Part shown: one piece after another, positions 32,126 through 39,064 of the stretch
How positions within the stretch are numbered: the stretch's first letter is position 1
How the letters are laid out: each line of letters starts with the position of its first letter
DNA from: a virus
Virus record (IMG/VR): IMGVR_UViG_3300045738_000609
Coordinates: 1-41,682 of that record
Reading direction: 5' to 3' (one strand)
Length of the DNA: 41,682 nt
Position numbers and translations under genes: made by a program
The notes under the pieces: generated by a model
Told to the model about the DNA's origin: nothing
Databases searched by the model: none
The model's input: only the letters and a program-made list of their open reading frames with translations

Positions 32126-33618
32126 GCCGCCAGTTGCTCCTCGATCACAGCCTGCGCCACCTGCGGGCACACGCTGTTGCCGACCATCGCGGTCTGCTGT
32201 GTCTTCGTGAAGCCCCTGCCGTAGAGGTCCACGTCGATCTGGTAATCCTCGGCGAACCCCTGTGCCCGGTACAGCTCCCGCGGCTGCAGCATGCGCATCC
32301 CGATGTCGACGATCCGGTACGGGGTCCCGAGCACTTCGACCAGGGCGAAGCGATCCTTCGTCGTGACCGTGTCGAGCGGGTTCTTGACGCTGTGCGCCAC
32401 CCCGGTGCCGTAGTACTTGATCAGGAAGGCATTGACCTGGGCACTGCGGTCAGTCGCTCCCGCCGGCACGAGCAACGCCTTGGCCAGGGCCTGGGAGTCG
32501 CGGCTCGTGATCGTGCCCACCGTCTGGCGTATGTCGTTCCCGGTCATGCCCCCGTAGTGCTTGATCAGCCACGGGATCACGAGGCCGTGGTGCGCCTTCG
32601 TCATCACCGTACCGAGTGGCTTCTCGATCGACTGCCCCCGGAAGCGGCTGCTCGCATTGCTGCAGTTCACCGTGAACGGGGCGAGCAACGGAACCACGAG
32701 GTTCTTGTCGTTCGTTGCGCACACCGTCGCCAGCGGCTGATGGATCGACTGCCCGCGGAACAGGCCCGCACCCTTGCCCGGTACCAGCCCGGCTCCGGTG
32801 CGCTTGCTGTAGTGCCCGTGCCTCACGATGTACGGGTCACCCCCGGTCACGAACTTGGGGATCCCCATAGCGATGCGGTTCATGGTCGCTGGGGCGAGCG
32901 GGCGCTTGCGATTGAAGATCGACTTGCACTCGTAGTCGAAGTCCAGCACCGCGTGAGCTGGCACCCAGGGGAGCAGCCCATTGCCCTTCTTCGAGTGCGT
33001 GGCGTCCGGGAACGTGATCTCCGTGCGGTCCCTGCGTGCGACGATGAACAGCCGCTTCCGCGTGGTCGGAGTCCCGTGGTCCGCGGCCATGATCGAGCGG
33101 TACTCGATCGCGTACCCCTGGCCACGCAACTTGCCCAGCCAGATCTTGAACGTGAGACCCTTCTTGTCTGGGTCCGGCACGTACCCGCCCTTGGCTGCGT
33201 CCCAGCGGAGCGGGCCCCAGTCCTGAAACTCCTCGACGTTCTCGAGTACGAACATGCGGGGCTTGACGGCCTTGGCCCATCGCAGCGCCGCCCACGCCAG
33301 GCCCCGCACCTTCTTGTCCACGGGCACCGTGCCCTTGGCTCGCGAGAAGTGCTTGCAGTCCGGCGACATCCAGACCAGACCCACCGGCAGCCCACCGCAG
33401 GCCACCCGTGGATCGACCGCCCAGATGTCCTCGACGTAGTGCCGAGTCTCCGGGTGGTTGGTCTCGTGCATCCGAATTGCGTGTTCGTTGTGGTTAAGCG
33501 CGATGTCAACCGGTCGCCCGATTGCCGCTTCGATCCCGCTGGTGGCGCCGCCACCTCCGGCGAAGCAGTCGATCACGAGTTCGCCTTCGAACCCTCGTTG
33601 CGTTACTTGCATGGTCAT
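32122..33618 (-). CDS. C5-cytosine DNA methyltransferase
   Basis: A 498-residue enzyme transferring methyl from SAM to cytosine C5. Motif I IDCFAGGGGATSGIE (16-30); motif IV is MSPDCKHFS with catalytic Cys88 (PDC instead of PPC); motif VI LENVEEF (125-131); motif VIII GTPTTRKRLFIVARR (182-196); motifs IX-X RMLQPRELYRAQGF (442-454) and MVGNSVCP (478-485). The region 285-430, expected to recognise the target, has four diverged PL.TV.T....LV-type repeats. The start is ATG 33618 with GAGGAG; a hairpin abuts that site. It would protect phage DNA from host restriction. Confidence 0.9.
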   Translation of the reverse strand: MTMQVTQRGFEGELVIDCFAGGGGATSGIEAAIGRPVDIALNHNEHAIRMHETNHPETRHYVEDIWAVDPRVACGGLPVGLVWMSPDCKHFSRAKGTVPVDKKVRGLAWAALRWAKAVKPRMFVLENVEEFQDWGPLRWDAAKGGYVPDPDKKGLTFKIWLGKLRGQGYAIEYRSIMAADHGTPTTRKRLFIVARRDRTEITFPDATHSKKGNGLLPWVPAHAVLDFDYECKSIFNRKRPLAPATMNRIAMGIPKFVTGGDPYIVRHGHYSKRTGAGLVPGKGAGLFRGQSIHQPLATVCATNDKNLVVPLLAPFTVNCSNASSRFRGQSIEKPLGTVMTKAHHGLVIPWLIKHYGGMTGNDIRQTVGTITSRDSQALAKALLVPAGATDRSAQVNAFLIKYYGTGVAHSVKNPLDTVTTKDRFALVEVLGTPYRIVDIGMRMLQPRELYRAQGFAEDYQIDVDLYGRGFTKTQQTAMVGNSVCPQVAQAVIEEQLAA

Positions 33619-33630
33619 GCGGTACTCCTC

Positions 33631-33644
33631 GGGGCGCGAGCCCC
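33631..33644 (-). promoter_or_regulatory. leader hairpin abutting the methyltransferase ribosome binding site
   Basis: On the minus strand GGGGC-TCGC-GCCCC is followed directly by GAGGAGTACCGC and the ATG at 33618. The same arrangement, with different stem sequences, precedes four other right-arm genes. It could tune ribosome access or protect the mRNA 5' end. Confidence 0.5.
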
Positions 33645-33651
33645 ACTAGTG

Positions 33652-33852
33652 TCAAGCCTTCTTGGCCTTGCGTGCGTTAGCCTCGATCTTGTAGTACAGG
33701 CCCTGCCGGGAAATTCCCAGCGTCTCCGCGGCCTTGGACTTGTTCCCCTTGTGGTGGCGCAGCACGCTAGAGATCACGTGCCGCTCCACGTTGCCCATCA
33801 GGAGCGCGAGGCTATTGCCCTTGATGTCGGGGTGCTTGCCCAGGATCAGCAT
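33652..33852 (-). CDS. Fis-type helix-turn-helix protein
   Basis: A 66-residue protein. Residues 23-58 (VERHVISSVLRHHKGNKSKA, then AETLGISRQGLYYKI) match the HTH_8 domain of Fis and the C-terminus of NtrC-type activators. It is a bare DNA-binding domain preceded by about 20 residues. ATG 33852 has GGAGG upstream; a longer upstream frame is the antisense/read-through of the neighbour. Start and upstream stop overlap (TAATG). It probably regulates phage transcription or DNA architecture. Confidence 0.75.
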   Translation of the reverse strand: MLILGKHPDIKGNSLALLMGNVERHVISSVLRHHKGNKSKAAETLGISRQGLYYKIEANARKAKKA

Positions 33853-34139
33853 TAGTTGGTCCTCCTCCGCTCGGTGTATATCCACTTGACAGGTAGTGTC
33901 AAGCGGTGTTGACCCTTTCCGTCGCAAGTCCTGCACTTCAGGCCCCCTGCGTACCCACCCTTGCCGTCGCACGGGGAGCAGGTTGTCCACCCCTCCGCCA
34001 TTGCGGCGTCGAGCGGAGCCGGCTCGGTGGTCTCGACCTCGACCACCTCCGCCTCCTCCAGGGGGGAACGAATCTCCGCCGGTTCCTCGGAGATAGATTC
34101 CCCTGCCCTCAGTCGTGCCAGTGCCTCTGCTGCTGTCAT
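33852..34139 (-). CDS. DnaJ-type CxxCxGxG zinc-finger protein
   Basis: A 95-residue protein. It opens with AEALARLRAGESI, a peptide shared with two other proteins of this arm; an acidic linker (EEAEVVEVETTEP) follows. Near residues 55-76 there are two DnaJ-like repeats, CSPCDGKGG and CRTCDGKGQ, expected to bind zinc. The start is in GGAGGGCAAGTGATGAC context, overlapping the previous stop. Likely a small protein-binding zinc module; no J domain is present. Confidence 0.7.
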   Translation of the reverse strand: MTAAEALARLRAGESISEEPAEIRSPLEEAEVVEVETTEPAPLDAAMAEGWTTCSPCDGKGGYAGGLKCRTCDGKGQHRLTLPVKWIYTERRRTN

Positions 34140-34348
34140 CACTTGCCCTCCCGCTGGTACTCGATCATGCACATGCGATCGTTCGCGACCCACTTGCCAG
34201 GTGCTACGCCTCGCTCGACGCCGTACTCCTGGCTGATCCAGGTCAGGAACGCGATCCTCTGATCGTTGTCCATCTTGCGCCACGCGTTCTTGCCGTCTGC
34301 CATCCTTCTCGGGTGGCCGTCCGGTAGTGCTTGTGCTTTTCCGCCCAT
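34139..34348 (-). CDS. small unknown protein
   Basis: A 69-residue basic protein (WRKMDNDQRIAFLTWISQEY; KWVANDRMCMIEYQREGK). GGAGGACTGAGCA precedes the ATG at 34348, in the GCAATG context common to this arm. It is coupled to the downstream gene by TGATG. No family recognised. Confidence 0.55.
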   Translation of the reverse strand: MGGKAQALPDGHPRRMADGKNAWRKMDNDQRIAFLTWISQEYGVERGVAPGKWVANDRMCMIEYQREGK

Positions 34349-34360
34349 TGCTCAGTCCTC

Positions 34361-35167
34361 CTACGCGACCTTGCGGTCGAGTTGCAGCGCGGCTTGCTGG
34401 ATCGGCGCCTCAATGCGCCGTGCCAACTCCCGTGCCCGTCCTTCTCCGTGCGACTCACGCAGCCTGCAGTGGTTGCGGGCCACGTTCGTCGAGTCCGCGG
34501 AGTCCGCCCACGCGACATCCTTGAAGACTCCAAGGCCCCGCATCAAGTGGATCCACGGTCGCCTGCCATGCATTGCGTCCATCGCCTCACGTGCCACCCG
34601 GACCTTCTCCATCCGCTCCAGGTAGCCCGCTCGGTTGCCCTGCACGTCGTACTCCTGGCAGCTCCCCATGCCCACGAAGTTGCAGAGCTTGAGGTGCATC
34701 GCGAGCTGGTCGAACGACTCGTTCATGTGCCAGATAGACATCGTCCGCGCCGGGTACTTCGCGAGCCCTTCGCGCAGTGCCCACGACATCTCGACCTTGT
34801 TCTCGTCCTCGGTCCCTCCGATCACGTCCGGGATCACAGCCACGGCCTGTGCGCACCGGTCCTGCGCGTCATTCGCCCAGGCCCAGAACTTGTCTCGATC
34901 GATCGCCCCATTGCCCTTGCGCCAGTGTGAGAAGGCGCCGTTGTCGAGTACGAGAATCTGATCCTCGCCCACGAGTTCGATGCACCGGTCGAGTTGCTCC
35001 GGTGCCGCGAACGACACGCAGAACGACCCACCTGCCAGCGTGTCCAGCAACCTGATCGGGGTGATCGGGGTGCCGTGCACGATCCTGCGACCGCCGTCGA
35101 GCGCGATCCCACTCTCACCCCCGCCGCGCAATGCGGCGAGGGCCTCCTCGGGTGACTGCTTGATCAT
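34361..35167 (-). CDS. DpdA-like (TGT-fold) 7-deazaguanine DNA-modification protein
   Basis: A 268-residue protein with a TIM-barrel, tRNA-guanine-transglycosylase-like pattern. It shows LVLDNGAFSHW (72-82, compare LDSGGF of DpdA), VIPDVIGG (111-118), CNFVGMGSCQEY (162-173), IHLMRGLG (206-213) and ADSADSTNVARN (221-232), the same order of blocks as DpdA proteins, which exchange guanine in DNA for a 7-deazaguanine such as preQ0. It is shorter than typical cellular DpdA but in the range of compact phage forms. It opens with EEALAALRGGGE, a peptide shared with two neighbours. No QueD/QueE/FolE-like gene is seen, so the base precursor would come from the host. Assignment is by motif memory, not by search. 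Confidence 0.72.
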   Translation of the reverse strand: MIKQSPEEALAALRGGGESGIALDGGRRIVHGTPITPIRLLDTLAGGSFCVSFAAPEQLDRCIELVGEDQILVLDNGAFSHWRKGNGAIDRDKFWAWANDAQDRCAQAVAVIPDVIGGTEDENKVEMSWALREGLAKYPARTMSIWHMNESFDQLAMHLKLCNFVGMGSCQEYDVQGNRAGYLERMEKVRVAREAMDAMHGRRPWIHLMRGLGVFKDVAWADSADSTNVARNHCRLRESHGEGRARELARRIEAPIQQAALQLDRKVA

Positions 35168-35415
35168 GGGGTCACCTCGCCCGGGTGGTCGCGGTCAGGC
35201 GGCTCCGAGCAGTCGTCCGTGTCCTCGATGTGCGCCCGGCCGACCTTCAGCCCGTTGCTGTCGCACAGCGTGATGTTGAATATCCCGCTGCCGTCCACCG
35301 ACGCGTCCCACCTGCGGAGACGCCTGGCCTCGTCCGCGAGTATCCCCGCGACCTCGGTCTCCAAGTGCTCTGCAAACGCGTCGTTGCTCGTGTCGATCTC
35401 GATCGTGTACTTCAT
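35164..35415 (-). CDS. small acidic unknown protein
   Basis: An 83-residue protein (MKYTIEIDTSNDAFAEHLET; GIFNITLCDSNGLKVGRAHI) with a beta-helix-beta pattern and AGGAGG before the start. It overlaps the DpdA-like start by 4 nt (ATGA), so the two are made together; an accessory role is possible but unproven. Confidence 0.6.
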   Translation of the reverse strand: MKYTIEIDTSNDAFAEHLETEVAGILADEARRLRRWDASVDGSGIFNITLCDSNGLKVGRAHIEDTDDCSEPPDRDHPGEVTP

Positions 35416-35424
35416 GTCTACCTC

Positions 35425-36381
35425 CTACGGCCGCAGCGCGGCCACCTTGCCTACCTTGCCACCCATCGCACGTATGGCGTCTCTCGCCATCGCCGGATCG
35501 GTCACATCCTTCAGCCACTTCCAGTACCACCGCCCCATTGCCATGCCGCGAGCGCCCTCCCGCAGCTTCGCCTGCGCACCCTCCTCGAGTGCGAGCGCTC
35601 GCTTGAACAGCTCAGGCTGCTCGTTGCGCAACTCGACCACCTCCTCAGGCTGCATCGCCGGGCAGAAGAAGCAGCAACTCTTGCGTGGCACCGGCAACCC
35701 CGCGGCCTCGATGATCGCCGGCAGTGCCTCGCGAGCGAGCCCCCAGTCCTGCAGCAGGTAGGTCTCGTCGCACGTGCTGACCTCCCATTGCTCGGCCAGC
35801 GGCTTGAGCCCACGCGAGGCCCGCTCCTCGATGCCCGCCCGGTGTCGCGACCGGACCTTGCGTGCCTTGTCTGCCCGCTTCCGATCACGCACGCCATCGT
35901 CGTACCCGATCACATGCAGGATCTTCTCGCCTCTCGCGGTAGCTGCGAGGCCAGGTGCCCACTGCCGTTCGTACTTCACCTGCACCGCGGCCTTGAACAC
36001 GAGCGCACACGAGTGGAACCCGCCCCCGTACGCCAGCGACGGGAACGTCCCGTTGGTGAGGCACTTGGTTTCGAGCGAGTCGTACGTGACCTTCTTCGGT
36101 TCGTACTTGCACACCGTGACTCGCGGGAAGCCCACGCTCTCCAGCCACACGTCGAACAGCTTGATGTACTCGTACGTCTCCGGCCTCTCCCCGCCCGTGT
36201 CTGCGAACAGGATCAAGTCCGGTCGCATCTTGCGATTGTGCATCTCGACCAGCATTGCAGTCGAGTCGAGCCCTGCCCCGTAGCTCACGATGATGAGCTG
36301 GCCGGGCTTGTACACGTCCCGTGCTACCACGATCTCCTCCGGCCCCGATCGCAACTGGGCCAGCGCTTGTCTTGCGTCCAT
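35425..36381 (-). CDS. PP-loop ATPase, PAPS-reductase-like family
   Basis: A 318-residue protein. The PP-loop SYGAGLDS (33-40) binds ATP; LILFADTGGERPETYEY (56-72) is the typical PAPS-reductase/adenylyltransferase second block. Later there are GYDDGVRDRKRADKARK (159-175) and a Cys cluster KSCCFFCPAMQ (234-244) that could bind zinc or an Fe-S cluster. Family members reduce PAPS, transfer sulfur or, like QueC, adenylate carboxylates. It lies one small gene upstream of the DpdA-like gene and shares the QALAQLRSG N-terminal peptide with it, so a role in nucleobase modification is attractive but inferred. GGAGGTATAGGCA precedes ATG. Confidence 0.72.
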   Translation of the reverse strand: MDARQALAQLRSGPEEIVVARDVYKPGQLIIVSYGAGLDSTAMLVEMHNRKMRPDLILFADTGGERPETYEYIKLFDVWLESVGFPRVTVCKYEPKKVTYDSLETKCLTNGTFPSLAYGGGFHSCALVFKAAVQVKYERQWAPGLAATARGEKILHVIGYDDGVRDRKRADKARKVRSRHRAGIEERASRGLKPLAEQWEVSTCDETYLLQDWGLAREALPAIIEAAGLPVPRKSCCFFCPAMQPEEVVELRNEQPELFKRALALEEGAQAKLREGARGMAMGRWYWKWLKDVTDPAMARDAIRAMGGKVGKVAALRP

Positions 36382-36384
36382 TGC

Positions 36385-36906
36385 CTATACCTCCACTTCG
36401 TCGAACGGTTTGAGTGCGACCCGCAGGCGCTCCTGCGCCTTGATCGCGTCCTGCCAGTACTGCTCGTGCACAAACTCACCGTGATCGATGCACGTCTCGC
36501 CGATCACCGTGAACAGGTCACGCGCGGCTGCGACCAGCTCCTGCAGCCCAGGCTCCACGAGTTTCGCCTCCGCGTTGTGCTTGAGGAATCCTCGTGCGAC
36601 CGCCATTGCCGCAGCGTCAACGGTCCAGACATCCACGCCACCATCGAGATTGAGCCCACCCTCGCCTGACCCGTAGTCGTCCTTGCCGAGAATCGTCTCG
36701 ACGTAGTACCGGGAGACGAACTGCCCCTCCGGGTCGAACCCCTCCTTGCCTGCGTACGTCTCGTCGTAAAACTCGACCATCGCGCCCCATCCTTTCTCGT
36801 CGTCGTGCGTGAGGCACTTGTTGAGGCCGTACTTGTCACCCTCGCGCACGATCTTGACCACGAACGCTCGACCGTTCGCGTTCACCACTCGAATTGCTGT
36901 CGTCAT
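36385..36906 (-). CDS. unknown protein
   Basis: 173 residues. N-terminal strands (TTAIRVVNANGRAFVVKIVR), central GAMVEFYDETYAG and SRYYVETILGKDDYG, then helices (AMAVARGFLKHNAEAKL). ATG 36906 has GGAGGGCAAGTG upstream and overlaps the stop of the preceding zinc-finger gene (TGATG). Not recognised; no catalytic motif evident. Confidence 0.6.
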   Translation of the reverse strand: MTTAIRVVNANGRAFVVKIVREGDKYGLNKCLTHDDEKGWGAMVEFYDETYAGKEGFDPEGQFVSRYYVETILGKDDYGSGEGGLNLDGGVDVWTVDAAAMAVARGFLKHNAEAKLVEPGLQELVAAARDLFTVIGETCIDHGEFVHEQYWQDAIKAQERLRVALKPFDEVEV

Positions 36907-37040
36907 CACTTGCCCTCCTTCGCTTCAATCTGCGCCTCGCACGGCACGCAGTACGTTCCGAACCCGAACTTGCTGAAGATGCTGAACAGGACACCGCGTC
37001 CGCTCGCACCACAGGCCTTGCACGTGGGGTTGTTGCTCAT
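36906..37040 (-). CDS. 44-residue double-CxxC zinc-finger protein
   Basis: A very short gene. The product starts MSNNPTCKACGASGRG and ends with FGTYCVPCEAQIEAKEGK; CKAC (7-10) and CVPC (31-34) make a compact zinc ribbon. GGAGCGAGGGCT precedes the ATG at 37040, which overlaps the upstream stop (ATGA); its own stop overlaps the next ATG. Coupling on both sides supports that it is real. Role unknown. Confidence 0.65.
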   Translation of the reverse strand: MSNNPTCKACGASGRGVLFSIFSKFGFGTYCVPCEAQIEAKEGK

Positions 37041-37228
37041 AGCCCTCGCTCCTTCGCCACGCGCTTGAGGATGCGTTGCCGCAACTCGATGCGCTTTTGC
37101 GTGTGCTCCTCCAGCTCGAACTCTTCGAGCTTCTCCGCGCAGAACTTCAGCTCGCGCTCGACACCCCAGTCACTCAGGGTCGCCGCGACTCGCGTCCACG
37201 CGCTTTCCAGGTCGCTCATTGCACTCAC
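37037..37228 (-). CDS. small helical unknown protein
   Basis: A 63-residue protein dominated by charged helices (LKFCAEKLEEFELEEHTQKR). GTG 37228 is preferred because it overlaps the previous stop (GTGA) and has GGAGG 7 nt upstream; ATG 37219 lies three codons later in GCAATG context. Function unknown. Confidence 0.6.
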   Translation of the reverse strand: MSAMSDLESAWTRVAATLSDWGVERELKFCAEKLEEFELEEHTQKRIELRQRILKRVAKERGL

Positions 37229-37968
37229 TGCGTCACCTCCGGGGCGCGGTGTGTCGCGCCCGGTCCATGGACATCCAGCACGAGCGAGGGCCCTGTGCCC
37301 CCGTTACATGCGATCGGACATCCGATGCATTGCACTTGCGACCGCTCCGGCACTGCCGGACACGGCTTCTCGCCTGGCAGACGCGCATCACCTGGCGCCT
37401 TCGTGCGAAACACACGCCAGCCTTGCGACTCCGCCCAGTACTTCTCGTCCGGCGTGTCACACGAGGCCATGAGCAGCGACTGCCAATCGGCCCGCTCGCG
37501 AGGCTCCATTGTCTTCCACTGATGCGTGTACCCCGTCCACCGGGGCGAGAGCTTGGCCACTGCTGCGACTCGCTCGAAGGGCACCGCGACCGGGTCCCCG
37601 TATGCGCCCAGACGTGAGGGCCTGTCGAAGTCGTCGAGCGTGGCCGGCGGATAGATGCCGCGCGCCCATGCTTTCCACACCATCGCCACGGCCTTGCCGA
37701 TCTCCAGGTAACACTGGCGCTCGACCCAGGCCCCCGTCGCGGGATCCAGGTACCCACGCAGCGCGCAGTTGCCGCACATTGCGCTATCGAGGCCGGTCCT
37801 GATCGCCTCTTGCGGGTGCATGTCTGCGCGCTCGATCCAGAGCTGAGCCATCGGCCCTGTCTTGCCATTGCGCGAGTCGTTCACGAGCCCCGTGAGCACC
37901 GCGAAGATCGGTGCCCCGTTCAACATACTCGGACCCTCGTATACGAGAACCCCATTCGGTCTTGCCAT
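37225..37968 (-). CDS. conserved-type phage/plasmid protein with Cys clusters (DUF7227-like)
   Basis: A 247-residue protein. The start ARPNGVLVYEGPSMLNGAPI, then CGNCALRG, QCYLEIGKA, SRLGAYGDPVAVP, TGYTHQW and a C-terminal CIGCPIACNG follow a family I know only as uncharacterised and common in phages. The conserved RLGAYGDP block and the Cys pairs suggest metal binding, perhaps an Fe-S or zinc enzyme. ATG 37968 has GAGGAGTACGA with a hairpin abutting it. It is the first gene after the promoter cluster at 38016-38080. Confidence 0.65.
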   Translation of the reverse strand: MARPNGVLVYEGPSMLNGAPIFAVLTGLVNDSRNGKTGPMAQLWIERADMHPQEAIRTGLDSAMCGNCALRGYLDPATGAWVERQCYLEIGKAVAMVWKAWARGIYPPATLDDFDRPSRLGAYGDPVAVPFERVAAVAKLSPRWTGYTHQWKTMEPRERADWQSLLMASCDTPDEKYWAESQGWRVFRTKAPGDARLPGEKPCPAVPERSQVQCIGCPIACNGGTGPSLVLDVHGPGATHRAPEVTQ

Positions 37969-37980
37969 TTCGTACTCCTC

Positions 37981-37996
37981 AAGGCCACATGGCCTC
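37981..37996 (-). promoter_or_regulatory. leader hairpin abutting the ribosome binding site of the 37225-37968 gene
   Basis: On the minus strand GAGGCC-ATGT-GGCCTT (5 Watson-Crick pairs and a G-U) is followed immediately by GAGGAGTACGAA and the ATG. Position matches the hairpins before 33618, 40038, 40333 and 40658, but the stem sequence differs. Confidence 0.5.
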
Positions 37997-38015
37997 ACAA
38001 TTGGCTGTCAACACC

Positions 38016-38080
38016 ACTTTACACTACTTTGGCAAAGTTGTCAAACAGCCTTTACAATCAGGGGGTTAGCCCATTGTCAA
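38016..38080 (-). promoter_or_regulatory. tandem minus-strand early promoters with an operator-like palindrome
   Basis: On the minus strand TTGACA (38044-38039) is followed after 17 nt by TAAAGT (38021-38016), a good sigma70-type promoter. The perfect palindrome ACTTTG-G-CAAAGT (38026-38038) fills its spacer, so a bound repressor would block it. A second TTGACA (38080-38075) has only a weak -10 (TTGTAA at 17 nt). A third TTGACA (38011-38006) lies downstream, and the TGTAAAG-N5-TTGACA arrangement occurs twice. They would drive the operon starting with the gene at 37968. Confidence 0.6.
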
Positions 38081-38217
38081 GTCTTACTAGACACTCTCCT
38101 CAGGAGTGTCGTTTGCACCTGCGTGTCGCCATCATCCGCATCCGTGCGTATATGCTCGGGATTCGGGAAGCGCTCTGCCTCCAGGCTCGCGAGATCCTCG
38201 AACACGTACTCGTCCAT
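38077..38217 (-). CDS. 46-residue acidic protein
   Basis: The product starts MDEYVFEDLASLEAERFPNP and ends in a basic RRVSSKT tail. The ATG at 38217 is in GGGCAATGG context with only a GAGAG-type ribosome binding site. The stop lies within the -35 box of the outermost promoter. The gene is plausible from strand, spacing and composition, but unconfirmed. Confidence 0.45.
   Translation of the reverse strand: MDEYVFEDLASLEAERFPNPEHIRTDADDGDTQVQTTLLRRVSSKT
38090..38110. terminator. hairpin at the 3' end of the upstream right-arm operon
   Basis: A perfect 7-bp repeat GACACTC/GAGTGTC with a 7-nt loop lies inside the last codons of the 38077-38217 gene, just before the early promoters. There is no U tract. 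It may be a weak terminator insulating the promoters, or a second operator. Confidence 0.35.
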
Positions 38218-38253
38218 TGCCCACTCTCGTGCCCACGAGAGCCAGTGGTACTG

Positions 38254-38430
38254 TCAGTCGGGTGCGAGCGGGCCCGCCTCCGGCTTGCGCGCGGCCAGCG
38301 TGACCGCGCACATCTCCACGAACACGAGGCTTGGAAACTCCAGCAGCCCGCGCTCGTGCCCGCCTCCGCACTGGCCCACACGACACTCGTGCGGGATGCA
38401 GTGCGCGAGGATTGTCTCGCGTTCGGTCAT
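38254..38430 (-). CDS. 58-residue Cys/His-containing small protein
   Basis: The product begins MTERETILAHCIPHECRVGQ with further Cys21 and His25, so a zinc site is possible, followed by LLEFPSLVFVEMCAVTLAAR. GGAGGACTTGGA precedes the ATG at 38430, and the start overlaps the upstream stop (ATGA). It is short but well supported by its start signals. About 36 nt separate it from the next gene. Function unknown. Confidence 0.6.
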   Translation of the reverse strand: MTERETILAHCIPHECRVGQCGGGHERGLLEFPSLVFVEMCAVTLAARKPEAGPLAPD

Positions 38431-38624
38431 TCCAAGTCCTCCGATGTGATGGGCGCGAGCCCGTGAATCACGGATATCTCAATCGCGTCGCCACCGATGC
38501 AGGTCGCCATCGCACGTACTTCGCGCTGCTCCGATGTCGTCTCGATCGCGTGCGCCAGGCGCATGATGCTCACCATCACGCGTCGCAAGCGCTCGGCCTT
38601 CGTCCCGCGTCGTGGATCGTCCAT
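38427..38624 (-). CDS. small unknown protein
   Basis: 65 residues from ATG 38624 (GGGGCAATGG context); a longer upstream frame overlaps the previous gene and is not used. The sequence is one long helix region (AERLRRVMVSIMRLAHAIET) plus a short C-terminal strand (GDAIEISVIHGLAP). Coupled to the following gene. Not recognised. Confidence 0.55.
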   Translation of the reverse strand: MDDPRRGTKAERLRRVMVSIMRLAHAIETTSEQREVRAMATCIGGDAIEISVIHGLAPITSEDLE

Positions 38625-38632
38625 TGCCCCGC

Positions 38633-39064
38633 TCACAGGTACACCCTCCCGAACGCATCCGAGAACGCCTTGATGCATGCGCGATCGATGATCTCCAGGT
38701 GAAACCTCACCACCGATCCTCGCTTGCGCTTGCCCGTGGTCTTGGATCCCTCGTTCTGGTCCGTGAACATGCGCTCCCGCGACTCCGTGCCCAGGTGTAC
38801 GCGTAGCTCGAGTGCGTGCACCGGCATGTCGCGAGCGACCGCAGCTCGAATGATGTGCTGCCGCGCCATTGGAACCAGCGCAGTCAGGTCACGCGAGCGC
38901 AGGTGCCCGATGAACCCGAGCGCGGGGATGTCCGCGAACCCGATCCGCGCGAACCCCACCGGCTCGAACGCGTAGGGCGCGTCCGTCCCGAACTCGATGC
39001 TCTGCGACGCGCTCATTGCGCGAAGCAGTCTGTCGCTCTCGTTTTCCAGTCTCGTGACGCCCAT
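38633..39064 (-). CDS. unknown protein
   Basis: 143 residues from ATG 39064 (GGAGG upstream, TGATG overlap with the previous stop). The sequence includes RLENESDRLLRAMSASQSIE, AFEPVGFARIGFADIPALGF and a basic stretch (EGSKTTGKRKRGSVVRFHLE) near the end, suggesting a small nucleic-acid-binding alpha-beta protein. No known family recognised. Confidence 0.6.
   Translation of the reverse strand: MGVTRLENESDRLLRAMSASQSIEFGTDAPYAFEPVGFARIGFADIPALGFIGHLRSRDLTALVPMARQHIIRAAVARDMPVHALELRVHLGTESRERMFTDQNEGSKTTGKRKRGSVVRFHLEIIDRACIKAFSDAFGRVYL

Noticed and set aside
31975-33855. 626-codon open frame on the plus strand
   Set aside because: It is antisense to the methyltransferase and neighbours, which have clear motifs; long antisense frames are expected in GC-rich DNA, and the translation is Arg/His/Val-rich without domains.
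35185-36669. 494-codon open frame on the plus strand
   Set aside because: Antisense of the PP-loop gene and its neighbours; composition is that of a shadow frame.
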